Source: Flavobacterium sp. LC2016-12 (GTDB taxonomy: Bacteria > Bacteroidota > Bacteroidia > Flavobacteriales > Flavobacteriaceae). From it: a stretch of DNA of 64,000 nt. Made by a program: the position numbers and the translations under genes. Positions 19,145 to 26,678 of the stretch are shown in pieces (the first letter of the stretch is position 1; each line of letters starts with the position of its first letter). Where the stretch lies: contig NZ_JADKPT010000009.1 in assembly GCF_015351595.1 (NCBI RefSeq), forward strand, positions 1 to 64,000, written 5' to 3'. Below the pieces are notes generated by a model. It worked only from the letters and a program-made list of their open reading frames with translations. It was not told the DNA's origin and did not search any database.

Positions 19145-21286
19145 ATGAAAACCCAAATTTACGTGAATAAGATTTTTTTATCCTTTATTTTTACATTAAC
19201 TACCATACTTGTTTTTTCGCAGGAAATTAATAATTCTTCCGTAAAACCAGGTTTCACAACAGAACAGTTTCCTGTTTTTCCAAATTGCGAGAATTTAGAA
19301 TCTAAAAAACTGGAAAATTGTTTTTATAAAGAAGTTCAGGATTTTGTGTTTCAAAACTTTCAGGTTCCTGACAATTTAAAACAAACCAATTATAAAGGTG
19401 AAGTAAAAGTGCTTTTTGAAGTTGATGCTACGGGTGTGTTTAAAGTAATTTATGTAAATGCTGCAAATGATGCACTGGCGGAAGAAGCAAAAAGGGTTTT
19501 TGTTCAGTTTCCTCAGATTAAACCATCAACTTATAATGGGAAGCCAACTTACTCAAAATATACGATTTCAATTGGTATTCCTTTAAAAAGTGCTGAGCAA
19601 ATTGCTTCTGAAGCATTAGCGGCTGCGGAGATTTTAAAACCGGTGGAAAAGCCAATGACGGAGCTTGATAGTATAGTTTATAAAAAATACAATAATCCCG
19701 AATTCGAAAGTCATTTAAATATTCCGTTTTCGCATAGTTATTACGCACAATTTGATGGCGCACTGAACCAGGTTGGAAGTAATAATCATACCGCTTCAAA
19801 GCCATATACATATGCAGAAGTTTCAAAATATTATAATTTAAAAGCTGTTACTGAATCACTTCAAAAAAAGGTTTCAACCTGGTTGGGAAGAAAATGGTGG
19901 AATGAAAATTTGGTTCAGATTCAAGGTGAAGATTATTGGTTGTCATTAAATCCTATTGTCGATTTGCAAATGGGTAAAGCGTCAGATCTTGATGCATCAT
20001 ATACCTATGTAAACACGAGGGGGCTTAATTTTAGAGGAGGTTTAGGAAAGCAGATTAATTTTACAACTACGGTTTTCGAAAGCCAGGGTAGGTTTGCAGG
20101 TTATTTTAATGATTATGCCGAGACACTAAAGCCTTCGGGAGGAAATCCTGCAATTATTCCAGGAGTTGGTATTGCAAAAAGATTTAAAACAGATGCATAT
20201 GATTTTCCTTTGGCAGAAGCTAATATTACCTATACGCCAAGCAAGTTTTTTGATTTTCAGTTAGGTTACGGTAGGAATTTTATAGGAGACGGTTATCGTT
20301 CTTTGTTAGAAAGTGATGGAGCCAGTCCATATCCGTATTTTAAAATCAACACAACTTTTTGGAAAATAAAATATACAAACACGTATATGTGGTTAAAAGA
20401 TGTTCGTCCTGATGTTACGGTTGAAAAAACATACGCGACAAAATTCATGGCAAATCATTATTTAAGCTGGAATGTTTCGAATAAATTAAATTTAGGTTTT
20501 TTTGAATCTGTAGTTTGGACAGATAGTAATAATCGAGGTTTTGATGTTAATTTTGTAAACCCAATTATTTTTTATCGTACTGTTGAGTTTGCGTCTTCTT
20601 CTAAAAGTGGTAATGCGCTTTTGGGATTTACTGCTAAATATAAGTGGAACAATACGGTTAATTTGTATGGCCAATTTTTGCTGGATGAATTTTCGGTTGG
20701 AGATATGACAGGAGGCGAGCAGAGTTGGGCTAATAAGTTTGGTTATCAATTAGGAGCAAAATATTTCAATGCTTTTAAAGTGAAAGATTTATTGTTGCAA
20801 TTGGAATATAATCATGTTCGTCCTTATGTGTACTCACATAGCGCTGTAATAACAAACTACGGTCATAATAATCAAAGTGTGGGACATCAATGGGGAGGGA
20901 ATTTCAATGAGCTTCTGGTGATTGGCCGATATCATAAAGGACGTTATTTTGGTGATGCTAAGTTTACAATGGGTACGAGAGGTTTGGATTTTGATACCGC
21001 TGAGGATAGTTATAATTACGGTGGAAATATTTATAAGAGTTACGATGAAAAACGACCATACGATACTGGTGTAAAAGTAGGGCAGGGAAATAAAACAAGT
21101 GTTTTTATTGCAGATATTCAGGGGGGTTATTTAATAAATCCAATGACAAATCTGAAATTGTTTGGAAGCTTTATTTATAGAAATTTTGATCCAACACAAG
21201 AAACGGCTGCAACTTTCAAACAAAGTACAACATGGTTTACCATCGGACTGCGTACGGATGTCTTCAATTGGTATTTTGATTACTAG
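19145..21286 (+). CDS. remB: Gliding motility protein RemB
   Basis: 713 residues. A signal peptide ends near 'LVFSQE' (~25). Residues ~50-145 resemble the TonB C-terminal fold ('GEVKVLFEVDATGVF...IKPSTYNGKP'). The remainder (~180-713) is strand-rich with Tyr/Phe/Trp alternation and ends 'FNWYFDY', suggesting an outer-membrane barrel of Wzi-like type. The identification rests on this architecture and on position: in F. johnsoniae, remB lies a few genes after sprA with gcvH, a VanZ-like gene and deoC between. RemB is reported to contribute to surface motility. Its molecular role is not settled, and the TonB-like domain in a barrel protein is unusual. Confidence 0.8.
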   Translation: MKTQIYVNKIFLSFIFTLTTILVFSQEINNSSVKPGFTTEQFPVFPNCENLESKKLENCFYKEVQDFVFQNFQVPDNLKQTNYKGEVKVLFEVDATGVFKVIYVNAANDALAEEAKRVFVQFPQIKPSTYNGKPTYSKYTISIGIPLKSAEQIASEALAAAEILKPVEKPMTELDSIVYKKYNNPEFESHLNIPFSHSYYAQFDGALNQVGSNNHTASKPYTYAEVSKYYNLKAVTESLQKKVSTWLGRKWWNENLVQIQGEDYWLSLNPIVDLQMGKASDLDASYTYVNTRGLNFRGGLGKQINFTTTVFESQGRFAGYFNDYAETLKPSGGNPAIIPGVGIAKRFKTDAYDFPLAEANITYTPSKFFDFQLGYGRNFIGDGYRSLLESDGASPYPYFKINTTFWKIKYTNTYMWLKDVRPDVTVEKTYATKFMANHYLSWNVSNKLNLGFFESVVWTDSNNRGFDVNFVNPIIFYRTVEFASSSKSGNALLGFTAKYKWNNTVNLYGQFLLDEFSVGDMTGGEQSWANKFGYQLGAKYFNAFKVKDLLLQLEYNHVRPYVYSHSAVITNYGHNNQSVGHQWGGNFNELLVIGRYHKGRYFGDAKFTMGTRGLDFDTAEDSYNYGGNIYKSYDEKRPYDTGVKVGQGNKTSVFIADIQGGYLINPMTNLKLFGSFIYRNFDPTQETAATFKQSTTWFTIGLRTDVFNWYFDY

Positions 21287-21400
21287 TATTTAATAAGATT
21301 TTTCGAAATAATTGTGTTAAAGATTTACAAGTCCTTATTTTATAAAGGTTTTATTGAAAAAAATCTAATTTTATAGTCAGGAATTCTACAATCTAATTTG

Positions 21401-21408
21401 TACATTTG
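21401..21408 (+). promoter_or_regulatory. -7 box TACATTTG of the cytochrome oxidase assembly operon
   Basis: Exact TAnnTTTG match in the 156-bp gap after remB. Transcription would start near 21414, so the ctaB start must lie downstream (TTG at 21443). Confidence 0.72.
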
Positions 21409-21442
21409 CACCACTCAAAAAAAACATACAAACAATAACGGT

Positions 21443-22345
21443 TTGAATACTACAAAAAACACATTTTCATTAAAATCAATATTTCAAGATTTCAAAGAAA
21501 TAACTAAAGCTGGATTAGCTATTAGTGTTTTGTTTTCCTCAATTGCGGGATATTTATTGGGTGTAAATGATGAACACCCTTTTAAATGGAGTGTTTTGGT
21601 CATTTTATCTATTGGAGGATATTGTATGGTTGGAGCATCGAATGCTTTTAATCAGGTTATTGAAAAAGATATTGATTCATTAATGGATCGTACAAAAAAT
21701 CGTCCGGTTCCATCTGGAAGAATGTCTCCAAAATTGGCTTTGTTTGTTGCAAGTCTGCTAACTATTTTAGGGATTAGTCTGTTGTATTCAATAAATGCAA
21801 AGTCGGCTATGTTTGCTGCGATTTCAATATTTTTATATACCAGTATCTATACGCCATTAAAAACGGTAACTTCGTTATCAGTTTTTGTTGGTGCTTTTCC
21901 TGGTGCAATTCCGTTTATGTTAGGATGGGTTGCTGCTTCGGGAGAGTTTGGTATTGAGGCAGGAACTTTGTTTTTGATTCAGTTTTTTTGGCAATTTCCT
22001 CATTTTTGGGCTATTGGATGGTTTTTGTATGAAGATTATGAGAAAGCTGGAATCTTTATGCTTCCAACAGGTAAAAAAGATAAAGGCACAGCATTGCAGA
22101 TTATTTTATATACAGTTTGGTTAATAATAGCTTCGTTATTGCCAGTTTTAGGTTTTACGGGTCAATTGTTTATTAGTCCAATTGCCGCAATTATTATATT
22201 CTTATTAGGTTTGTGGATGTTGTTTTATGCTGTGAAATTGTATCAATTGCGAACTGCAAAGTCAGCTAGGACGTTAATGCTAGTGAGTGTTTCGTATATT
22301 TCATTATTACAAATAGTATATATAGTAGATAAATTTTTAAGATAG
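21443..22345 (+). CDS. ctaB: Protoheme IX farnesyltransferase
   Basis: About 300 residues with roughly eight or nine membrane helices. The UbiA-family substrate motif 'NAFNQVIEKDIDSLMDRT' is near residue 65, and a second loop has 'YTPLKTVT'. The enzyme makes heme O from heme B and farnesyl diphosphate in the inner membrane, the first step of heme A synthesis for oxidase. The start is taken as TTG at 21443, giving 'NTTKNTFSLKS' after the initiator. A longer frame opening at 21398 would begin before the transcription start predicted from the promoter box. It is followed 2 bp later by a subunit III gene. Confidence 0.92.
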   Translation: MNTTKNTFSLKSIFQDFKEITKAGLAISVLFSSIAGYLLGVNDEHPFKWSVLVILSIGGYCMVGASNAFNQVIEKDIDSLMDRTKNRPVPSGRMSPKLALFVASLLTILGISLLYSINAKSAMFAAISIFLYTSIYTPLKTVTSLSVFVGAFPGAIPFMLGWVAASGEFGIEAGTLFLIQFFWQFPHFWAIGWFLYEDYEKAGIFMLPTGKKDKGTALQIILYTVWLIIASLLPVLGFTGQLFISPIAAIIIFLLGLWMLFYAVKLYQLRTAKSARTLMLVSVSYISLLQIVYIVDKFLR

Positions 22346-22347
22346 TT

Positions 22348-22935
22348 ATGGAAATGACAATGACAACAGGTGAGGAACAATTAAGGAAATCAAAATCGGC
22401 AAAACTGATTTTGTTATTCGCTATGGTAAGTATGACTATGATGTTCGCCGGACTTACAAGTGCATTTGTAGTAAGTAAATCAAGAGCTGACTGGTTGAAG
22501 AATTTTGAATTGCCAACAGCATTTTATTACAGTACAGCTGTTATTATTGGTTGCAGTGTTACTTTTTATCTGGCGAAAAAAGCCATTCAGAAAGATAACA
22601 GGAGCGCAACAACAGCTTTGCTTTTGGGAACATTAGCATTAGGAGTTTTATTTGTGGTTTTGCAATTTGTTGGTTTTGGACAAATCGTAGAAAGTGGTTA
22701 TTATTTTACCGGAGAAGGTAGTTCAATTACTACAACTTTTCTTTACGTAGTTACCGTTACGCACTTATTACACTTGGCTGGTGGGCTAATTTCACTTTTA
22801 ATTATAATTTATAATCATTTTAAACAAAAATACAATTCGACTCAAACTCTTGGTATAGAACTAGGTGCGATGTATTGGCACTTTTTGGATTTATTATGGG
22901 TATATTTATTTTTATTTTTATATTTCTTTAAATAA
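22348..22935 (+). CDS. Cytochrome c oxidase subunit III family protein (first copy)
   Basis: 195 residues with five membrane helices. Family signs are 'THLLHLAGGLISLLI' and the C-terminal 'GIELGAMYWHFLDLLWVYLFLFLYF'. This is the short five-helix form common in Bacteroidota. Subunit III stabilises the catalytic subunit and helps proton entry. A second, longer subunit III gene follows at 22978; the pair probably both belong to one oxidase complex whose subunits I and II are encoded elsewhere. Confidence 0.9.
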   Translation: MEMTMTTGEEQLRKSKSAKLILLFAMVSMTMMFAGLTSAFVVSKSRADWLKNFELPTAFYYSTAVIIGCSVTFYLAKKAIQKDNRSATTALLLGTLALGVLFVVLQFVGFGQIVESGYYFTGEGSSITTTFLYVVTVTHLLHLAGGLISLLIIIYNHFKQKYNSTQTLGIELGAMYWHFLDLLWVYLFLFLYFFK

Positions 22936-22945
22936 GAAAAAAACG

Positions 22946-22953
22946 TAAATTTG
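22946..22953 (+). promoter_or_regulatory. Internal -7 box TAAATTTG before the second subunit III gene
   Basis: Exact TAnnTTTG match 25 bases before the ATG at 22978, inside the operon. It would let the downstream genes be expressed separately from ctaB. Confidence 0.55.
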
Positions 22954-22977
22954 GGAACTTTTTAACGAATATCTTTT

Positions 22978-23961
22978 ATGGAAGCGACAGTTACTACTGC
23001 AAATAACGACGAAAAAACTTGGGGAGGCGGAGACATTCAGCCATTAGGAGCAAGTTATGGTAAAATGATGATGTGGTTTTTTATCGTATCAGATGCCTTG
23101 ACATTCTCTGGATTCCTTGCTGCTTATGGTTTTTCTAGATTTAAATTTATTGAAACATGGCCTTTGGCTGATGAAGTGTTTACTCACTTCCCATTTATGC
23201 ATGGCGTTTCGGCTCCAATGTATTATGTAGCCTTAATGACTTTTATTTTGATTTTCTCATCTGTAACAATGGTTTTGGCTGTTGATGCAGGTCACCAATT
23301 AAAAAAGACAAAGGTTGCGGTTTATATGTTCTTAACTATTATTGGAGGTCTAATCTTCGTTGGCTCACAAGCCTGGGAGTGGAAAAACTTCATTAAAGGA
23401 GAATATGGTGCAGTAGAAACAGCTGGTGGAAGTTTATTACAGTTTGTTGATGCACAAGGTAACAGAGTAGCTCTTGAAAAATTTGCGGTAAAATTGCCGG
23501 AGCAAAGAGAAGCGCTTACAAGATCACATGGTACTTGGTTTGTGGAAGATGCGGAAACGCAGCCGACTTATACTGTTGCTGAAGTACAGGCTGGTTTTAA
23601 AGCACATCCTGAATTATTGATCAGAACGGAGCAACTTACAGATAAAAAGAAAAAAACAGTATTGACAAGAGCAGAATCTGAGTCTCGTCTAGGTACTGCA
23701 AAATATGTAGTAGAAGGAGCTAACTTAACAAGAAACGAGTACGGAAGTAAACTATTTGCTGATTTCTTCTTCTTCATTACAGGATTCCACGGATTCCACG
23801 TATTTTCTGGAGTTATTATCAATATCATCATTTTCTTTAATGTATTATTGGGAACTTACGAGAAAAGAAGAAGCTACGAAATGGTAGAGAAAGTTGGTTT
23901 ATACTGGCACTTTGTCGATTTAGTTTGGGTATTTGTATTTACAGTTTTCTACTTAGTTTAA
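22978..23961 (+). CDS. Cytochrome c oxidase subunit III (second copy, with large soluble insert)
   Basis: 327 residues. Helices lie at about 25-45, 80-100, 112-132, then 262-285 and 305-325, with 'GFHGFHVFSG' and a C-terminal 'VGLYWHFVDLVWVFVFTVFY'. Between helices three and four is an insert of about 120 charged residues (~140-260) absent from the first copy, rich in Glu/Lys and ending 'ANLTRNEYGSKLFADFFFF'. Similar inserts are known in Bacteroidota enzymes, but their role is unclear. It probably assembles with the first copy in a caa3/cbb-like oxidase. Confidence 0.92.
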   Translation: MEATVTTANNDEKTWGGGDIQPLGASYGKMMMWFFIVSDALTFSGFLAAYGFSRFKFIETWPLADEVFTHFPFMHGVSAPMYYVALMTFILIFSSVTMVLAVDAGHQLKKTKVAVYMFLTIIGGLIFVGSQAWEWKNFIKGEYGAVETAGGSLLQFVDAQGNRVALEKFAVKLPEQREALTRSHGTWFVEDAETQPTYTVAEVQAGFKAHPELLIRTEQLTDKKKKTVLTRAESESRLGTAKYVVEGANLTRNEYGSKLFADFFFFITGFHGFHVFSGVIINIIIFFNVLLGTYEKRRSYEMVEKVGLYWHFVDLVWVFVFTVFYLV

Positions 23962-23979
23962 TTTTAGATTTTAATTATT

Positions 23980-24330
23980 ATGTCACACGAACACGTATCA
24001 AATACAAAAAGAATCTGGTTTGTTTTTGCATTACTTTCAGTAGTAACTACAGTAGAAGTTATTCTGGGTATTTTAAAACCAGAAGCATTAGAATTTAATC
24101 ATTTTGTAGGTTTGAATTTGTTGAACTGGATTTTCTATATCCTTACAATTTTCAAAGCTTATTATATAGTATGGGCATTTATGCACATGGAAGGTGAAAA
24201 AAGCAGCCTTAGATGGTCTGTTGTATCACCAGTTATTTTCCTAGTTTTATATTTATTGTTTATTCTATTGACAGAAGGACATTATATTTATGGGGTTTTT
24301 AAAGATTCTACTATTAAATGGAATTTTTAA
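23980..24330 (+). CDS. Cytochrome c oxidase subunit IV family protein
   Basis: 116 residues with three membrane helices and the family pattern 'VTTVEVILGIL' and 'FKAYYIVWAFMHMEGEKSSLRW'. Prokaryotic subunit IV is a small membrane part that stabilises heme-copper oxidases. It lies 18 bp after subunit III and just before a strong terminator, closing the structural half of the operon. Confidence 0.88.
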   Translation: MSHEHVSNTKRIWFVFALLSVVTTVEVILGILKPEALEFNHFVGLNLLNWIFYILTIFKAYYIVWAFMHMEGEKSSLRWSVVSPVIFLVLYLLFILLTEGHYIYGVFKDSTIKWNF

Positions 24331-24350
24331 CATGATATTAATTCGAAAAG

Positions 24351-24375
24351 AAGCTCCGTTTAACGGAGCTTTTTT
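24351..24375 (+). terminator. Intrinsic terminator after subunit IV
   Basis: AAGCTCCGT (24351-24359) pairs with ACGGAGCTT (24363-24371) around a TTA loop, followed by T. The T run continues directly into the next promoter box (24376-24383). Confidence 0.93.
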
Positions 24376-24383
24376 TATTTTTG
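24376..24383 (+). promoter_or_regulatory. -7 box TATTTTTG fused to the preceding terminator
   Basis: Exact TAnnTTTG match 26 bases before the ATG at 24409. Its first bases are the end of the terminator T run. Confidence 0.72.
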
Positions 24384-24408
24384 TACCTCAATAACTTCCG
24401 TTAATACA

Positions 24409-25065
24409 ATGAAAAAAAATATAGTTCTCTTTGTACTTTTTGTTCTGCCGATTGTAGCCTATTTATTTTTTGCTTCAGGAGTAAACAGTTTTACTAAACT
24501 TCCGACAATAACTCCTAAAATTGCCGACTTTGGTAATTGGAAATCACTAAAAGGTGAAAAAGTAACCCTAAATAACAAAATAACTATTCTTGGTTTTTCA
24601 GGTTCTGAAATTCTAAAAAACAGAGGAAACTTTTTCAATCTGAATGAGAAAATCTACCAACGTTATAATGGCTTTAAAGATTTGCAGTTTGTAGTTGTTT
24701 GTCCGTTAGGAACAGAAAACGACGCACAGAAAATAGAAGAATCTTTAGGTGCTTTTACAGATGTATCTGGTTGGCATTTTGTTTTTGCTTCTCCTCAGGA
24801 AATTAAAACCTTCTACGATCAATTACATTTAAAAGGAAAACTGGATCAGAATCTAGGGACATCAAACGTTTATATCGTAGACAAAGCAAGAAATTTAAGA
24901 GGTAGAAAAGGAGCTTCAAAAGATAAGAAAGACGAATATAAAGAAGGTTATGATACTTTTCATCCATCTGAGTTAAGCAATGAAATGCTTGATGATTTTA
25001 AAATCATATTATATGAATATCGCGCTGCTTTAAAAAAGAATCACAATGCCACAAAAGAACTTTAA
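24409..25065 (+). CDS. SCO-like membrane-anchored protein lacking the copper cysteines
   Basis: 218 residues. One N-terminal membrane anchor (about 5-24) is followed by a globular domain whose order resembles a thioredoxin/SCO fold ('ITILGFSGSEIL', 'LQFVVVCPLGTEND', 'NVYIVDKARNLRGRKG'). The CxxxC copper site and C-terminal histidine of SCO proteins are missing; only one Cys is present (in 'VVVCPLG'). It lies 10 bp before a genuine SCO gene, so an assembly or partner role is plausible. Function unknown; the fold call is inference from pattern and context. Confidence 0.75.
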   Translation: MKKNIVLFVLFVLPIVAYLFFASGVNSFTKLPTITPKIADFGNWKSLKGEKVTLNNKITILGFSGSEILKNRGNFFNLNEKIYQRYNGFKDLQFVVVCPLGTENDAQKIEESLGAFTDVSGWHFVFASPQEIKTFYDQLHLKGKLDQNLGTSNVYIVDKARNLRGRKGASKDKKDEYKEGYDTFHPSELSNEMLDDFKIILYEYRAALKKNHNATKEL

Positions 25066-25075
25066 TCTTTAAAAT

Positions 25076-25765
25076 ATGTTTAAAAACAAATCATATATCG
25101 GAATTTCGTTTATTGTTTTAATTTTCGGAATTTATGCAGTGCCAAAAATCGTGGACAGAATAAAAAATGGTGACGTTGTAAAAGGAAATCGTTTGGATAA
25201 TGTAGGATTGAAAACTTCGAAATCAGATGCTAAATTATTGACTATTGGTCCGGCTCCCAAATTTGAATTAACCAATCAGGATAACGCTAAAGTATCAAAT
25301 CAAACTTATAAAGGAAAAGTTTATGTTTTAGAGTTTTTCTTTACCACCTGTCCTTCTATTTGCCCAAAGATGAATTTAAGCATGTTAGAGATTGAGAAAA
25401 CTTTTTTTGGAAATCCTAACTTCGGAATTGTATCCATTACAATTGATCCGGCTCATGATACACCGCAAGTTTTAAAAGACCATGCAAAGTTGTTAGGAGT
25501 AAAATCGTCGAACTGGAATTTTTTAACGGGTGATAAAGCAACAATAATGGATTTATCAAACAAAGGATTCAATTTATATGCAGGTGAAAATGCAAAGGTA
25601 AATGGTGGTTTTGAGCATTCAGGTTTATTTGCTTTAATTGATAAGGATGGAAATATTCGTTGTAGAAAAGATGAATTTGGAAACCCAATTTTGTACTACG
25701 ACGGACTAGATAAAAAGGGAGTAAGAGATATACAGGAAGATATTAAAATATTATTAGAAGAATAA
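25076..25765 (+). CDS. SCO1/SenC family copper chaperone for cytochrome oxidase
   Basis: 229 residues. An N-terminal membrane anchor (~6-24) is followed by a thioredoxin-like domain with the copper/redox motif 'TTCPSICPKMN' (C92 and C96) and the conserved histidine in 'GGFEHSGLF' (H181). SCO proteins deliver copper to, or reduce, the CuA site of subunit II in the periplasm. 'ITIDPAHDTP' is the usual family loop. It is 1 bp from the DUF420 gene and tightly coupled. All key residues are present. Confidence 0.94.
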   Translation: MFKNKSYIGISFIVLIFGIYAVPKIVDRIKNGDVVKGNRLDNVGLKTSKSDAKLLTIGPAPKFELTNQDNAKVSNQTYKGKVYVLEFFFTTCPSICPKMNLSMLEIEKTFFGNPNFGIVSITIDPAHDTPQVLKDHAKLLGVKSSNWNFLTGDKATIMDLSNKGFNLYAGENAKVNGGFEHSGLFALIDKDGNIRCRKDEFGNPILYYDGLDKKGVRDIQEDIKILLEE

Positions 25766-25766
25766 A

Positions 25767-26348
25767 ATGGAAGATAATTCATTAGAAAAAAAATTCAGCA
25801 AGTTTATCGTTGCTGTTTCAATTGTAATTCCGGTTGTGGTTGGAATTTTATTTGGAGTCAAATTAAAAGATTTTGGAATTGATGTTGAGCCGCTTTCATT
25901 TTTACCTCCAATTTATGCGACTACAAATGGTATTACAGCCGTTGTTTTAGTGTGGGCGGTTATTTCTATCAAAAATGGTAAACGTAAATTGCACGAACAA
26001 TTAATGACTTTTGCTATTATATTATCGGTTGCTTTTTTAGTAATGTATGTTGCGTATCACATGACAGCTGATTCTACTAAATTTGGAGATTTGAATCACG
26101 ATGGAATTCTTGATTTAGCTGAAACAGCTAAAATTGGATCAGTACGTTACGTCTATTTTGTGATTTTAATTAGTCATATTTTATTGTCTATCGCTATTAT
26201 TCCTCTAGTATTAATTACTTACGTAAGAGCCTTGGCACAACGTTTTGACAGACATAGAAAAATAGCTAAAATAACTTTTCCACTTTGGTTGTATGTAGCA
26301 GTAACAGGTGTAGTGGTTTACTTAATGATTTCTCCTTATTATGCATAA
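25767..26348 (+). CDS. DUF420 (CtaM-like) membrane protein
   Basis: 193 residues with five membrane helices and the conserved histidines of the DUF420 family ('LHEQLM', 'VAYHMTAD', 'VILISHILLS'). It also carries a short acidic 'DLNHDGILDLAE' segment between helices that looks like a calcium-loop (EF-hand/dockerin-like) motif. DUF420 proteins such as CtaM of Bacillus and Staphylococcus are needed for heme A oxidase maturation. The stop overlaps the next start by 8 bases. Confidence 0.88.
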   Translation: MEDNSLEKKFSKFIVAVSIVIPVVVGILFGVKLKDFGIDVEPLSFLPPIYATTNGITAVVLVWAVISIKNGKRKLHEQLMTFAIILSVAFLVMYVAYHMTADSTKFGDLNHDGILDLAETAKIGSVRYVYFVILISHILLSIAIIPLVLITYVRALAQRFDRHRKIAKITFPLWLYVAVTGVVVYLMISPYYA

Positions 26349-26640
26349 AATAGAAAATAGAATAAAGAATAAAGAAAATAGAATTGAAAGTAGAAGTAGA
26401 TTGGAGAATTTAATCACAAAGAAATACTTCTATATTCTTTTCTCTATATTCTTTTCTCTCACTGCAAATGCTCAATGCGCTATGTGCCGAGCTGCACTTG
26501 CTGGAGACTCTAATGTGAAAAAAGCAGAAGCCGTAAATGATGGAATCGTCTATTTAATGGTAATTCCTTACTTACTTGTGGGGATTATTGGTGTTCTGAT
26601 TTATAGAATGTACCAATCAAAAAAGAAAAAAGCAGTATAA
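26341..26640 (+). CDS. Small Cys-containing membrane protein of the oxidase operon
   Basis: 99 residues from ATG 26341, overlapping DUF420 by 8 bases. The C-terminal half is clear: a signal-like helix ending 'LTANAQ', then 'CAMCRAALAGDS' and a membrane helix (~70-90) with a basic tail. Small 'CxMC' proteins of this kind close oxidase-assembly operons in related bacteria, but their function is unknown. The first ~27 residues (HKIENRIKNKENRIESRSRL) are oddly Asn/Lys/Arg-rich and are encoded by AATAGAA-type repeats forming one arm of an imperfect palindrome. The ancestral start was probably nearer 'KKYFYILFS'. Real gene likely; N-terminus uncertain. Confidence 0.72.
   Translation: MHKIENRIKNKENRIESRSRLENLITKKYFYILFSIFFSLTANAQCAMCRAALAGDSNVKKAEAVNDGIVYLMVIPYLLVGIIGVLIYRMYQSKKKKAV
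26345..26462. repeat. Imperfect palindromic repeat inside the small Cys-protein gene
   Basis: An A-rich arm (about 26345-26386) of AATAGAA/AATAAAG units faces a T-rich arm (about 26426-26462) built from two copies of a CTATATTCTTTTCT unit. Resembles a dispersed intergenic palindrome that has become coding. Confidence 0.55.
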
Positions 26641-26658
26641 TTTTTATACTGCTTTTTT
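26626..26658. terminator. Bidirectional terminator between convergent genes
   Basis: A 15-base stem (26626-26640 with 26644-26658) around a TTT loop, with A run and T run on either side. It contains the stop codon of the plus-strand gene and also serves the DUF4403 gene coming from the right. Confidence 0.93.
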
Positions 26659-26678
26659 CTTTTTTTGTTTTATATATT

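Noticed and set aside
21287..21400. Terminator after remB (CCTT...AAGG near 21331-21346)
   Set aside because: Only about four pairs with no strong T run; too weak to call.
21398..21442. N-terminal extension of CtaB from a TTG
   Set aside because: It begins before the TACATTTG promoter box; the family N-terminus fits the TTG at 21443.
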